From Actinomycetes bacterium (GTDB lineage Bacteria; Actinomycetota; Acidimicrobiia; Spongiisociales; UBA5794), in contig JAMBLH010000295.1 in NCBI GenBank assembly GCA_023336875.1, positions 1 through 11,282 on the forward strand: DNA of 11,282 bases. The letters are read 5' to 3'. The notes under the pieces are model-generated. The model was not told where the DNA came from. It made no database searches and was given only the letters and a program-made list of their open reading frames with translations. Numbering within the stretch: the first letter of the stretch is position 1; every line of letters starts with the position of its first letter. Shown here piece by piece: positions 1-6,326 of this stretch. The position numbers and the translations under genes are program-made.

Positions 1-187
1 AATGACGAACGAGGATTGCTCGATCTCCTATTTTGTCGGGTCAGACGATTCTGACCTCTACAAGAACGCGACAGGCGACGAGATGGTCTACATCGAGCAG
101 GGATGGGGAGGACCGCTCGATCTCGGACCTGGCGCACGCGACTCTCAGGACGACGGTTATGCATGGACCTGGCTCGAGGGTCGATGA
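1..187 (+). pseudogene. hmgA: Homogentisate 1,2-dioxygenase remnant (left edge cut, apparent internal deletion)
   Basis: The frame is open from the left edge to a TGA at 185-187, so the ATG at 2 is probably internal. The first ~35 residues resemble the N-terminal cupin of homogentisate 1,2-dioxygenase, the Fe(II) ring-cleaving enzyme of tyrosine and phenylalanine breakdown. Visible signs are an N-E-D stretch followed by LYKNATGDEMVYIEQG, matching the family's Tyr-x-Asn-x-x-Gly-Asp-Glu segment. In the family this lies in the first third of a roughly 380-440 residue protein, well before the iron ligands. Here the frame ends about 25 residues later (tail DDGYAWTWLEGR), so the ligand-bearing part is absent. 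The stop overlaps the next gene's start as ATGA (184-187), which suggests that this is the native stop and that the middle was lost in frame. The neighbouring fumarylacetoacetase fragment supports the pathway. The identity is by recalled family similarity only; another cupin is possible. Confidence 0.55.
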
Positions 188-1104
188 GACTCGTTCTTGA
201 TGCTCGTACAGCCGCATTTGCCGCCCTCATCGACTACGCGGGCCTCTTCCCTCCCGCCTCCCTGTCGGTGGTCCCAGCCGTGGCCGAATACACACGAATC
301 CGTTCCGAAGGGCACCATTGGGTAGCAGGAAGATTCCTCTGCCGAGCATCCCAACTCACCGTACTCGCAGCGGCCGCAACGGCCACGTTCGCTTCAGGCG
401 AACTGCCCTGGGATGTCGGCGTGATATTCGACGGCACGCCGGGCGAGTCTGGTGCGGAGAGCATCGACTTCCAAGCCGAGATGGATCCTGTCATGACCAT
501 CTCCGCGGCAGAAGCCAAGCTCAACGAACCAACATCCACCTCGGTGACCTCACTTCTCGATGCCATGCTCTCGATCGGCCCCGACACAGTGGCGTTCATC
601 GAAGTGGATAGGAGAACCTCGATCACCGAACAGGTCTCTCTGGTCGCGCGGCAACTGAGCGGGCGGCGCAGAGTAGGGGGAGCCAAGCTCAGGTGCGGAG
701 GAACCACACCCGACATGTTCCCCACACCAGCACAGCTGGCCGAGTTCGTGATCGCCTGCACGAATGAGCGACTTCCCTTCAAGGCAACGGCGGGGCTTCA
801 CGAACCCATCCGCCACTTCGATGTACGCCTCGGTGCTGAGAGGCACGGGTTTATCAACATCCTGATGGCAGCGGCGCTGGCGGAAGCAGGACTGGATCCA
901 GCAACGATCGAAGAGGTGGTCGCTGATACACACGTTGACAATTTCTCGGTCTCCGCCGCATTCGCCTCGTGGCGGGGTAACGAGATCCCCGGCTCGACAC
1001 TCAGACGTGTCCGTCACACCGGTTTCGTCTCCTATGGATCATGCGACTTCGATGAGCCAATCGACGCCCTTGCCGCACTTGGATATCTTGGAGAAGGAAC
1101 ATGA
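184..1104 (+). CDS. Conserved protein of unknown function in the homogentisate cluster (306 aa)
   Basis: The start is ATG 184, chosen because it overlaps the upstream stop as ATGA and has a GAGGG purine run at 176-180. The frame is open further upstream, but that part overlaps the upstream fragment and looks non-coding. I do not recognise a named family. Visible conserved-looking blocks are an N-terminal ALIDYAGLFPPASL, a central GAKLRCGG followed by an FPTPAQLAEFV helix, PFKATAGLHEPIRH, a GFINILMAAALAEAG helix, and a C-terminal FVSYGSCDFDEPIDAL. There is no signal peptide or membrane segment, so the protein should be cytosolic. The alternation of hydrophobic strands and helices would suit a TIM-barrel-like enzyme, but that is inference. 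It sits between remnants of homogentisate dioxygenase and fumarylacetoacetase with ATGA overlaps on both sides, so it was presumably translated with them. It appears intact while its partners are not. Confidence 0.85.
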   Translation: MRLVLDARTAAFAALIDYAGLFPPASLSVVPAVAEYTRIRSEGHHWVAGRFLCRASQLTVLAAAATATFASGELPWDVGVIFDGTPGESGAESIDFQAEMDPVMTISAAEAKLNEPTSTSVTSLLDAMLSIGPDTVAFIEVDRRTSITEQVSLVARQLSGRRRVGGAKLRCGGTTPDMFPTPAQLAEFVIACTNERLPFKATAGLHEPIRHFDVRLGAERHGFINILMAAALAEAGLDPATIEEVVADTHVDNFSVSAAFASWRGNEIPGSTLRRVRHTGFVSYGSCDFDEPIDALAALGYLGEGT

Positions 1105-1409
1105 CAATCACCTCCTTCATGAACATGTACTGGTCGATGGCCCAACAGTTGGCCCACGCGACTGTGAACGGGGCAACGATCCGCCCCGGCGATCTGTTCG
1201 CCTCAGGGACCGTCTCCGGGCCGACGAGGGATGAGTTCGGTTCACTGCTGGAGATTTCATGGAATGGCACACAACCAATTGAGCTGGCCGACGGTGCTAA
1301 GAGGACGTTCCTCAACGAGGGTGACACCGTCACCATCCGTGGACGCTGCACGGCCGACGGCGCTGTACCGATCGGCTTCGGTAACTGCGGCGGCACGATC
1401 ACTGAATGA
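1101..1409 (+). pseudogene. fahA: Fumarylacetoacetase, C-terminal remnant (102 aa)
   Basis: This short frame starts at ATG 1101 (ATGA overlap with the previous stop, GGAG at 1090-1093) and ends at 1409. From about residue 9 it matches the C-terminal end of fumarylacetoacetase, the last enzyme of homogentisate degradation: MYWSMAQQLAHATVNGA, RPGDLFASGTVSGP, FGSLLEISWNGTQPIEL, and a TFLNEGDTVTIRG segment. The family is about 400 residues long; the N-terminal SH3-like domain and the Asp/Glu metal ligands are missing, and only the conserved Thr of ASGTVSG remains. The first residues (MTITS) run straight into the C-terminal homology, as if some 300 codons had been removed in frame. An active enzyme is unlikely. 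Alternatives are an assembly collapse or a repurposed small protein. Confidence 0.8.
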
Positions 1410-1416
1410 GCCACGA

Positions 1417-2547
1417 GTGACCGGCATACACATTGCCAACGGCAAGGACTCGGCTGGCGTGGCGCTCAGCCTCTCGGTCATCAATGGTGTGATCTCCGAT
1501 CCGAACGCCTCCCTTCCAACCGTGGATGCTGATGGACTGACGGTCGCCGCCGGGTTTATCGACATCCAGGTCAATGGTGCCTACGGCCACGACTTCACCG
1601 AGGATCCCACATCGATGTGGGCGGTCGGATCCAGACTTCCTGAGCAGGGCGTCACGAGCTTCTGCCCGACGATCATCACGTCCCCGCCGGATCGCATCGC
1701 CGCGGCCCAAAAAGCGATCGCCATCCGGCCTGATGGCTATGTGGGCGCCGAGCCGATCGGCTTGCACATCGAGGGGCCCTATCTCTCTCAGGCGAAGCGG
1801 GGCACGCACCCCAAGGATCTTCTGGTCTCTGCTGCTCCGCGACAGATCGACACGTCAGAGATCGCCATCGTTACGGTGGCACCCGAGATCCAGGGAGTCC
1901 TCAGTTTCATCGAGAGGCTTGTTGCCGCTGGGGTCGTCGCGTCGCTCGGACATTCAGCCGCTACTTCAGACGAGACAGACCAGGCTCTTGGTGCAGGCGC
2001 AACCCTTGGAACTCATCTCTTCAACGCAATGGCGCCACTGACTGCCCGCGATCCGGGTCTCGCAGGAGTACTCATGACCGACCCGAGGACACACTTTGGT
2101 GTGATCGCCGACGGGATCCACCTTGCACCAGAGATGTTGCGGCTCGCGTGGCGCTCGGCACCCGATCGGCTGATTCTCGTTACGGACGCGATCTCGGCGA
2201 CAGGGATGCCAGAAGGGGCCTATGACATTGGCGGAGTTCCCGTCACCGTCAACCAGGGTGCAGTTCGCAACGCCACGGGTTCTCTGGCAGGTTCGGTTCT
2301 CACCATGGATCGAGCGGTGGCCGTTCTCATGGAGACAACCGAGGCAAGTCTGAAGGAAGCAACGGACGCCGCGTCGCTGCATCCCGCAACCGCGCTCGGC
2401 CGAGCAGATCTCGGTACGCTTTCCATCGGGGCACGGGGCGACGTCGTCCTCCTCGATGGAACAACGGTCGTTGCCACTGTCGTTGGTGGAGAGATCGCGT
2501 TTTGCAAGGAATCCGACCGGTTGAGAGGAATGCCACGTGACCCTTAG
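1417..2547 (+). CDS. nagA: N-acetylglucosamine-6-phosphate deacetylase (376 aa)
   Basis: NagA hydrolyses GlcNAc-6-P to glucosamine-6-P and acetate in the cytosol, the entry step of GlcNAc use and of cell-wall amino-sugar recycling. It is an amidohydrolase-superfamily barrel. Counting from GTG 1417, the family marks are all present: GFIDIQVNG at 46-54 (the QxN form seen in E. coli rather than HxH), metal ligand Glu119 in HIEGPY, His179 in LGHSA, His200 in GTHLFNAM, substrate His235 in DGIHL, and catalytic Asp257 in VTDAIS. The length is normal for the family. GTG 1417, 7 nt after the preceding stop, is chosen because it precedes the first beta strand; upstream codons of the open frame overlap the fumarylacetoacetase fragment. 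Its ribosome site is weak, so translation may be coupled to the upstream gene. It overlaps the next gene by 11 bp, forming a two-step amino-sugar unit. Confidence 0.93.
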   Translation: MTGIHIANGKDSAGVALSLSVINGVISDPNASLPTVDADGLTVAAGFIDIQVNGAYGHDFTEDPTSMWAVGSRLPEQGVTSFCPTIITSPPDRIAAAQKAIAIRPDGYVGAEPIGLHIEGPYLSQAKRGTHPKDLLVSAAPRQIDTSEIAIVTVAPEIQGVLSFIERLVAAGVVASLGHSAATSDETDQALGAGATLGTHLFNAMAPLTARDPGLAGVLMTDPRTHFGVIADGIHLAPEMLRLAWRSAPDRLILVTDAISATGMPEGAYDIGGVPVTVNQGAVRNATGSLAGSVLTMDRAVAVLMETTEASLKEATDAASLHPATALGRADLGTLSIGARGDVVLLDGTTVVATVVGGEIAFCKESDRLRGMPRDP

Positions 2548-3541
2548 GTCTGAGATTTTCGAGCAGCCAGATGTCCTTCGGGGGGCACTGTCAGCGAACC
2601 AGTCGATTGCCGCCCGAGCGCGGGACATGCTCACCGGAGCTGGGATCGGTCACATCCTGATCGCTGCCAGAGGTACATCGGACAATGCGGCACGCTATGC
2701 GAAGTACGCGTGGGGAACGAAACTCTCGATGCCCGTCACTCTCGCTGCACCGTCGCTGTACACGAAGTACCAGCAACCGCCTGATCTCTCCTCCGCAGCT
2801 GTCGTAGGGATCTCCCAATCCGGCCAGAGCCCTGACCTTCTCGCGGTCCTCACCGAAGGACGGCGCCAGGGTCGGCCCACGATCGCTATCACGAACGACC
2901 CCGAGTCACCAATGGCCGACATCGTGGACCTCGTGGTGCCACTTAAAGCGGGGCCGGAACGATCGGTCGCCGCCACCAAGACCTACACCGCAAGCCTTCT
3001 CGCGATCGCGATGATCGCTGACGACGTAGTGGATCTCGACGAGATTCCCGGTTCAGTGGCAGGAGCACTCGACGCTGAGCAGGCGATCGTTGCTGCCGTG
3101 GAACGCACCGGACCGATGCCAGACGCTGTGATCCTTGGGCGTGGCTACAACCGTTCAACTGCCTTCGAGTGGGCCCTCAAACTACAGGAGATGGCCTACG
3201 TCCTGGCAAATCCGTTCTCCACCGCCGACTTTGCCCACGGACCATTTGCCGTCCTCGAGCAGGACTTCCCTCTGCTTGCCGTTGTGCCCGCAGGTGTTAT
3301 CGCTGACGACAACTTGACACTTGTGCGCAGGGCGAGGGACGAAGGGGATGCTCGGATCACACTCCTCACGAATATCGATGTTCCCGACCTCCCCACCGTG
3401 AACCTACCGATGATCGAGGAGTGGCTTTCGCCGATCATGTTCATCGTGGCTGCCCAACTCTTCACCCTCCACGCAGCGAGTCTTGCCGGGGTCGACCCGG
3501 AGACTCCTCGCGGCCTGAGGAAGGTCACAAGGACAACCTGA
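2537..3541 (+). CDS. SIS-domain glucosamine-6-phosphate deaminase/isomerase, GlmS-isomerase-like (NagB-II type, 334 aa)
   Basis: The protein has two SIS (sugar isomerase) domains and lacks the N-terminal glutaminase half of GlmS. Marks are RGTSDNAA at 45-52, the phosphosugar loop SQSGQSPD at 93-100, ERSVAATKT at 141-149, a second SIS domain from about 190 with ALKLQE (Glu218, position of the GlmS catalytic Glu), DFAHGP (His234, position of the GlmS ring-opening His), and a C-terminal PRGLRKVT (Lys329, like the GlmS C-tail Lys). Without the glutaminase it cannot make ammonia from glutamine, so the likely reaction is deamination of glucosamine-6-P to fructose-6-P, as in NagB-II/AgaS-type enzymes. 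The GTG start overlaps the nagA end by 11 bp and has GAGAGG at 2523-2528. Adjacency to nagA supports the assignment. A related fructosamine-6-P or AgaS specificity cannot be excluded. Confidence 0.87.
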   Translation: MTLRSEIFEQPDVLRGALSANQSIAARARDMLTGAGIGHILIAARGTSDNAARYAKYAWGTKLSMPVTLAAPSLYTKYQQPPDLSSAAVVGISQSGQSPDLLAVLTEGRRQGRPTIAITNDPESPMADIVDLVVPLKAGPERSVAATKTYTASLLAIAMIADDVVDLDEIPGSVAGALDAEQAIVAAVERTGPMPDAVILGRGYNRSTAFEWALKLQEMAYVLANPFSTADFAHGPFAVLEQDFPLLAVVPAGVIADDNLTLVRRARDEGDARITLLTNIDVPDLPTVNLPMIEEWLSPIMFIVAAQLFTLHAASLAGVDPETPRGLRKVTRTT

Positions 3542-3568
3542 GAGCACAGCGAGCCGTCGGGAAACCGT

Positions 3569-3574
3569 TAGGCT
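3569..3574 (+). promoter_or_regulatory. -10-like hexamer for a possibly leaderless MoaD-fusion mRNA
   Basis: TAGGCT (TANNNT type) ends 7 nt before ATG 3582, the spacing expected if transcription starts at the initiation codon. The 40-nt gap after the SIS gene contains no clear Shine-Dalgarno sequence. No convincing -35 is visible. Leaderless transcripts are common in Actinomycetota. Confidence 0.45.
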
Positions 3575-3581
3575 CTTCTCC

Positions 3582-4571
3582 ATGGCCACCCTGCGTCTGT
3601 TCGCCAACCTGAGAGAATCTGCTGGTACCGACCGCGTCAGTTTCGAGGCCTCAACCGTTGGCGACATCCTCGCTCAGGCAAACGAGAAGTTCGGCGAGAA
3701 GTTCTCTTCAGGCGCCAGCGCTGCAGGCGTATGGGTGAACGGCGAACCTGCAGTGGCGTCCACGACCATCGTCGAGTCAGACGAGGTTGCCCTCATCCCT
3801 CCTGTATCTGGTGGCGCGCTCACCGCGACGAAACTCGATTTCGGCCCGAACCTACTGTCGGTTGCGCTATTCGCTGCCCTGATCGCCGTGTCATGGGCAG
3901 ATCCCGCATGGTTCGCCTTCATTGCGACCGGAGCCATCCTGGCATGGGTATGGGACCTCTCCGAATCCTCGAAACGACTTGCAGACACCTTCGTCGTGTT
4001 CCCTCCGATGATCGGCGCAACCCTCGGCGGAATCGGGGCCTACGCATGGGGATTCGAGGGCTTCGCCGGCGCATTGGCCCTCGGGGTCATCGTTGCAGTG
4101 TCATGGCCGGTCTTTGACAGCAGCCATCGAGAATTCCGGGCGACCTCTGCAACAACGCTTGTCACGGTAGTTGCAACGGCAGCGACCGCTGGCCTCGTTC
4201 TCATTCGTCTGACGGGCACGTACGCTGTCGTCGCATTCGTGCTCGTCACGGTGTTTGCCCTTGTCGGTGCATGGATAGCTGGTGCCTATGGAGCTTCGAT
4301 CCAGTCAGTTGATGCAAACGTCGGTGCGCTTCTCGGTGCGCTCCTGGCAGGACTCCTTGCAGGGCTATTCATCTCTGAAATGGATATTGCCGCTGGGCTG
4401 CTTGGAGGCGTCGCCGCTGCCGCGGGTGTCATTGCTGGCAGGACGCTTGGCTCCATGCTACGAACCGGAAGGATCAGCCACACTGAGGACTCCCCTGGGC
4501 TCCTCGCGATGTTTGATGGCGCCGTTCTCGCCGCACCATTGTTCTGGATAGCCATCTGGCTCTTTTCCTGA
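3582..4571 (+). CDS. MoaD/ThiS ubiquitin-like domain fused to a degenerate CdsA-like membrane domain (329 aa)
   Basis: Residues 1-78 form a beta-grasp MoaD/ThiS domain: a basic first strand (LRLFANLRESAG), GVWVNGEPA, DEVALIPPVSGG. MoaD/ThiS proteins normally end at the Gly-Gly, which is adenylated and carries sulfur; here GG at 77-78 is followed by about 250 more residues. That part has some eight or nine hydrophobic segments (about 91-127, 139-178, 190-235, 247-286, 312-328). Its end resembles the phosphatidate cytidylyltransferase (CdsA) signature: Ser291-x-Leu-Arg, then Glu-Asp-Ser (302-304), then FDGAVLAAPLFW. The PGHGG-x-x-D stretch between these blocks is missing, and the Lys of the usual Lys-Asp is Glu. 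Sulfur-carrier and CDP-diacylglycerol activity are therefore both doubtful as encoded, unless a protease frees the GG end. ATG 3582 is the only sensible start. Confidence 0.8.
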   Translation: MATLRLFANLRESAGTDRVSFEASTVGDILAQANEKFGEKFSSGASAAGVWVNGEPAVASTTIVESDEVALIPPVSGGALTATKLDFGPNLLSVALFAALIAVSWADPAWFAFIATGAILAWVWDLSESSKRLADTFVVFPPMIGATLGGIGAYAWGFEGFAGALALGVIVAVSWPVFDSSHREFRATSATTLVTVVATAATAGLVLIRLTGTYAVVAFVLVTVFALVGAWIAGAYGASIQSVDANVGALLGALLAGLLAGLFISEMDIAAGLLGGVAAAAGVIAGRTLGSMLRTGRISHTEDSPGLLAMFDGAVLAAPLFWIAIWLFS

Positions 4572-4594
4572 CTCTCGTTTACCGATTCTCGCGT

Positions 4595-4600
4595 TAGCCT
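4595..4600 (+). promoter_or_regulatory. -10-like hexamer upstream of the M23 peptidase gene
   Basis: TAGCCT within GTTAGCCT, almost the same as GTTAGGCT upstream of the MoaD fusion, lies 9 nt before ATG 4610. The 38-nt gap has no Shine-Dalgarno run, so a very short or absent leader is likely. An ATG at 4602 is in another frame and is not used for this protein. No clear -35 is seen. Confidence 0.4.
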
Positions 4601-4609
4601 CATGTACTC

Positions 4610-5755
4610 ATGTCACGTTTGCGCGTACGACGCTGGGCAATTCTTCTTCTTACCATCGGCCTCGTGGCCGCTGTCCCTGTTGGCGCGTCCGCCCAGACCC
4701 AGGCAGATGTCGACAAAGCGGAGCGAAATCGGAAGATCGCCGAAGCCAGCAAGACACAGGCCTACCAGGATTACACGACTGTCACCGCGCAGCTCGATGA
4801 TGCTGTGACCAAGTATGAGAAGCTCTGGGCCGAGCGCGAAGAGCTCTCCTACCGAATCCAGCGGATGGAGACCGCCGCGGCCTTCTATGAAGAAGAAGCG
4901 GACGAACTCGAGGAGCGGGCGCGCGACATTGTCATAGATGCCTACACATCGGGACAAAGAAATCTCGTTGGCTCCGCGTTCACCGCGTCAAGCATCCAGG
5001 ACCTCGTCACCTCACAGGCACTCATTGGCAGGGCAACCGAGCGCGAGCTCGCGTCGCTGGACAACCTCGATGCTGTCTCACGCCAGGCAGATCGTGCATC
5101 TGCGGAACTCGACATTCGGCGCGCGGACGTCGCTGCCAATCAGGACGCGGCAGCCATTGTGGTCGAGGACATCTCTGAGCTTCAAAAGACGCAAGCGACG
5201 ATCCTTGCGAAGGCTGATGACAGTCTCCATGCAGCGATCGATACGTACAACAGGGAGATCAACGAGAAACGTGTTGAGGATGCCCGGATCAAGCGGCAGA
5301 AGGCGGAGAAATCGGCTTCCAGACCTGGAGCCGCAGGCGGCACACCTCCAGCAACCACGCCAGGTTTCATCTGCCCTGTACTCGGCGGGGCATCGTTTAT
5401 CGACTCGTGGGGCTTCCCACGCTCCGGCGGCAGGAGACACAAGGGCGTTGACATGTTCGCGACACGAGGTACGCCTGTCGTTGCGGTTGTCGATGGGCGC
5501 ATCAAGTTCTCAAGCAACAGCCTGGGTGGTCGCTCGACCCACCTCTACTCCGACAACGGCACGGTGTACTACTACACGCACCTCGATGGGCATCCGGGCA
5601 ACATCTCCTCTGGCCAGCGTGTCGCCAAGGGGACAGTTGTCGGGTTCGTCGGAAACTCGGGAAACGCCAGATACACGTCTCCGCAAAACCACTTTGAGAT
5701 ACGTCCAAACGGCAGAGCTGTCAACCCGTACCCGACTGTGCGCTCTGCTTGCTAA
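4610..5755 (+). CDS. Secreted coiled-coil M23 (LytM/peptidase M23) protein with altered HxH motif (381 aa)
   Basis: The N-terminus is a signal peptide: basic MSRLRVRR, a hydrophobic core, and an ASA|QT cleavage site near residue 28. Residues ~30-240 are highly charged and heptad-like, giving long coiled coils as in NlpD/EnvC/RipA-type cell-wall proteins. A Gly/Pro-rich linker leads to a C-terminal M23 domain (about 250-381). This domain retains His277 and Asp281 of the HxxxD zinc motif (RHKGVDM), His324 in YYTHLDG (the general-base His position), and His361. The usual His-Leu-His is Gln359-Asn360-His361, so the first His, a catalytic residue in LytM, is replaced. The protein may be an endopeptidase with altered chemistry or, like EnvC/NlpD, a non-catalytic activator of another murein hydrolase. 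It ends in Cys. It probably heads a transcription unit with the RsiG-like gene 25 bp downstream. Confidence 0.88.
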   Translation: MSRLRVRRWAILLLTIGLVAAVPVGASAQTQADVDKAERNRKIAEASKTQAYQDYTTVTAQLDDAVTKYEKLWAEREELSYRIQRMETAAAFYEEEADELEERARDIVIDAYTSGQRNLVGSAFTASSIQDLVTSQALIGRATERELASLDNLDAVSRQADRASAELDIRRADVAANQDAAAIVVEDISELQKTQATILAKADDSLHAAIDTYNREINEKRVEDARIKRQKAEKSASRPGAAGGTPPATTPGFICPVLGGASFIDSWGFPRSGGRRHKGVDMFATRGTPVVAVVDGRIKFSSNSLGGRSTHLYSDNGTVYYYTHLDGHPGNISSGQRVAKGTVVGFVGNSGNARYTSPQNHFEIRPNGRAVNPYPTVRSAC

Positions 5756-5780
5756 ATTGTCAGCGTTCAAGGAGTTCGAA

Positions 5781-6323
5781 ATGACACAACAACGCAGACG
5801 CATTGACCAGGTGATCGACGACTCGTTCACCAACGACATCGAGGAGATCTCCATCGACGATCTCAGATCGCGACGTGTGATCTGTGATGAACTCGACACG
5901 GAACTCTCCTACTACAGACGCATGCTCCACGGACGTATGGATCTGCTCGACTTCGAGTTGCGACGCCGCTCCGGCGAGGAGACTCGGTCCCTCATCGAGG
6001 CACTCCCCGAGATCCTCGCGGACACACCTTCGGGCCGGACATCGAATCCGCTCGATCGTGGACTCTCCCTGGATCTACCCGAACTCGCCGGAGGCGGTAA
6101 GAGAGAGGTCGACCAGGCTCTGAGCGACGGTTTTCTCACCCATCTCCCCACAACCGAAACGGATGAGCTGCGCAATATTCGCGAGGTTCTCTCCGAGACG
6201 GAATTGACCGTCTCGAATCAGCGCCGCGCCGTCTATAACGCTCACGACATCATCACAGGAGAGATCACGAGGCGCTACAGGGAGGGATCGGCAAGCGCCG
6301 ACGAGTTCCTCTCCCAGAAGTAG
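5781..6323 (+). CDS. RsiG-like c-di-GMP-responsive anti-sigma candidate (180 aa)
   Basis: ATG 5781 has a strong AAGGAG (5769-5774) at 6-nt spacing. The protein is soluble, charged and helical: a short N-terminal region, helix 1 (about 25-62), a loop with Pro/Gly (75-107), and helix 2 (about 124-168). RsiG of Streptomyces, which holds the sigma factor WhiG when loaded with c-di-GMP, carries the motif E(x3)S(x2)R(x3)Q(x3)D once in each of two antiparallel helices. Here helix 1 has Asp39, Ser43, Arg46, His50, Asp54, and helix 2 has Glu141, Ser145, Arg148, Tyr152, Asp156. Spacing is exact in both, with Ser, Arg and Asp kept and Gln replaced. The LSYYRRMLHGRMDLL block also looks like the family. 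No sigma gene is in the window, so the partner is unknown. The assignment rests on motif register, not on a search. Confidence 0.7.
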   Translation: MTQQRRRIDQVIDDSFTNDIEEISIDDLRSRRVICDELDTELSYYRRMLHGRMDLLDFELRRRSGEETRSLIEALPEILADTPSGRTSNPLDRGLSLDLPELAGGGKREVDQALSDGFLTHLPTTETDELRNIREVLSETELTVSNQRRAVYNAHDIITGEITRRYREGSASADEFLSQK

Positions 6324-6326
6324 CCC

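Noticed and set aside
103..183. Upstream extension of the 306-aa protein from ATG 103
   Set aside because: It overlaps the dioxygenase fragment, is Arg-rich without protein character, and the ATGA overlap at 184 with a nearby purine run is a better start.
103..187. Simple frameshift explaining the short homogentisate dioxygenase frame
   Set aside because: I read the other two + frames after ~105 and neither resumes recognisable cupin sequence, so a deletion fits better than a one- or two-base shift.
1231..1416. Upstream extension of nagA from ATG 1231
   Set aside because: It would overlap most of the fumarylacetoacetase fragment and adds low-quality sequence; NagA homology begins just after GTG 1417 and the resulting length is normal.
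2220..2634. Minus-strand open frames opposite nagA and the SIS gene
   Set aside because: They are typical GC-rich antisense frames, rich in Arg, Ser and Pro, opposite two well-recognised genes.
4938..5780. Long + frame running in from 4938 and continuing in phase into the RsiG-like gene
   Set aside because: It lies over the M23 peptidase in another frame, is Arg/Ser/Thr-rich like a shadow frame, and the AAGGAG at 5769-5774 clearly marks ATG 5781 as the true start.
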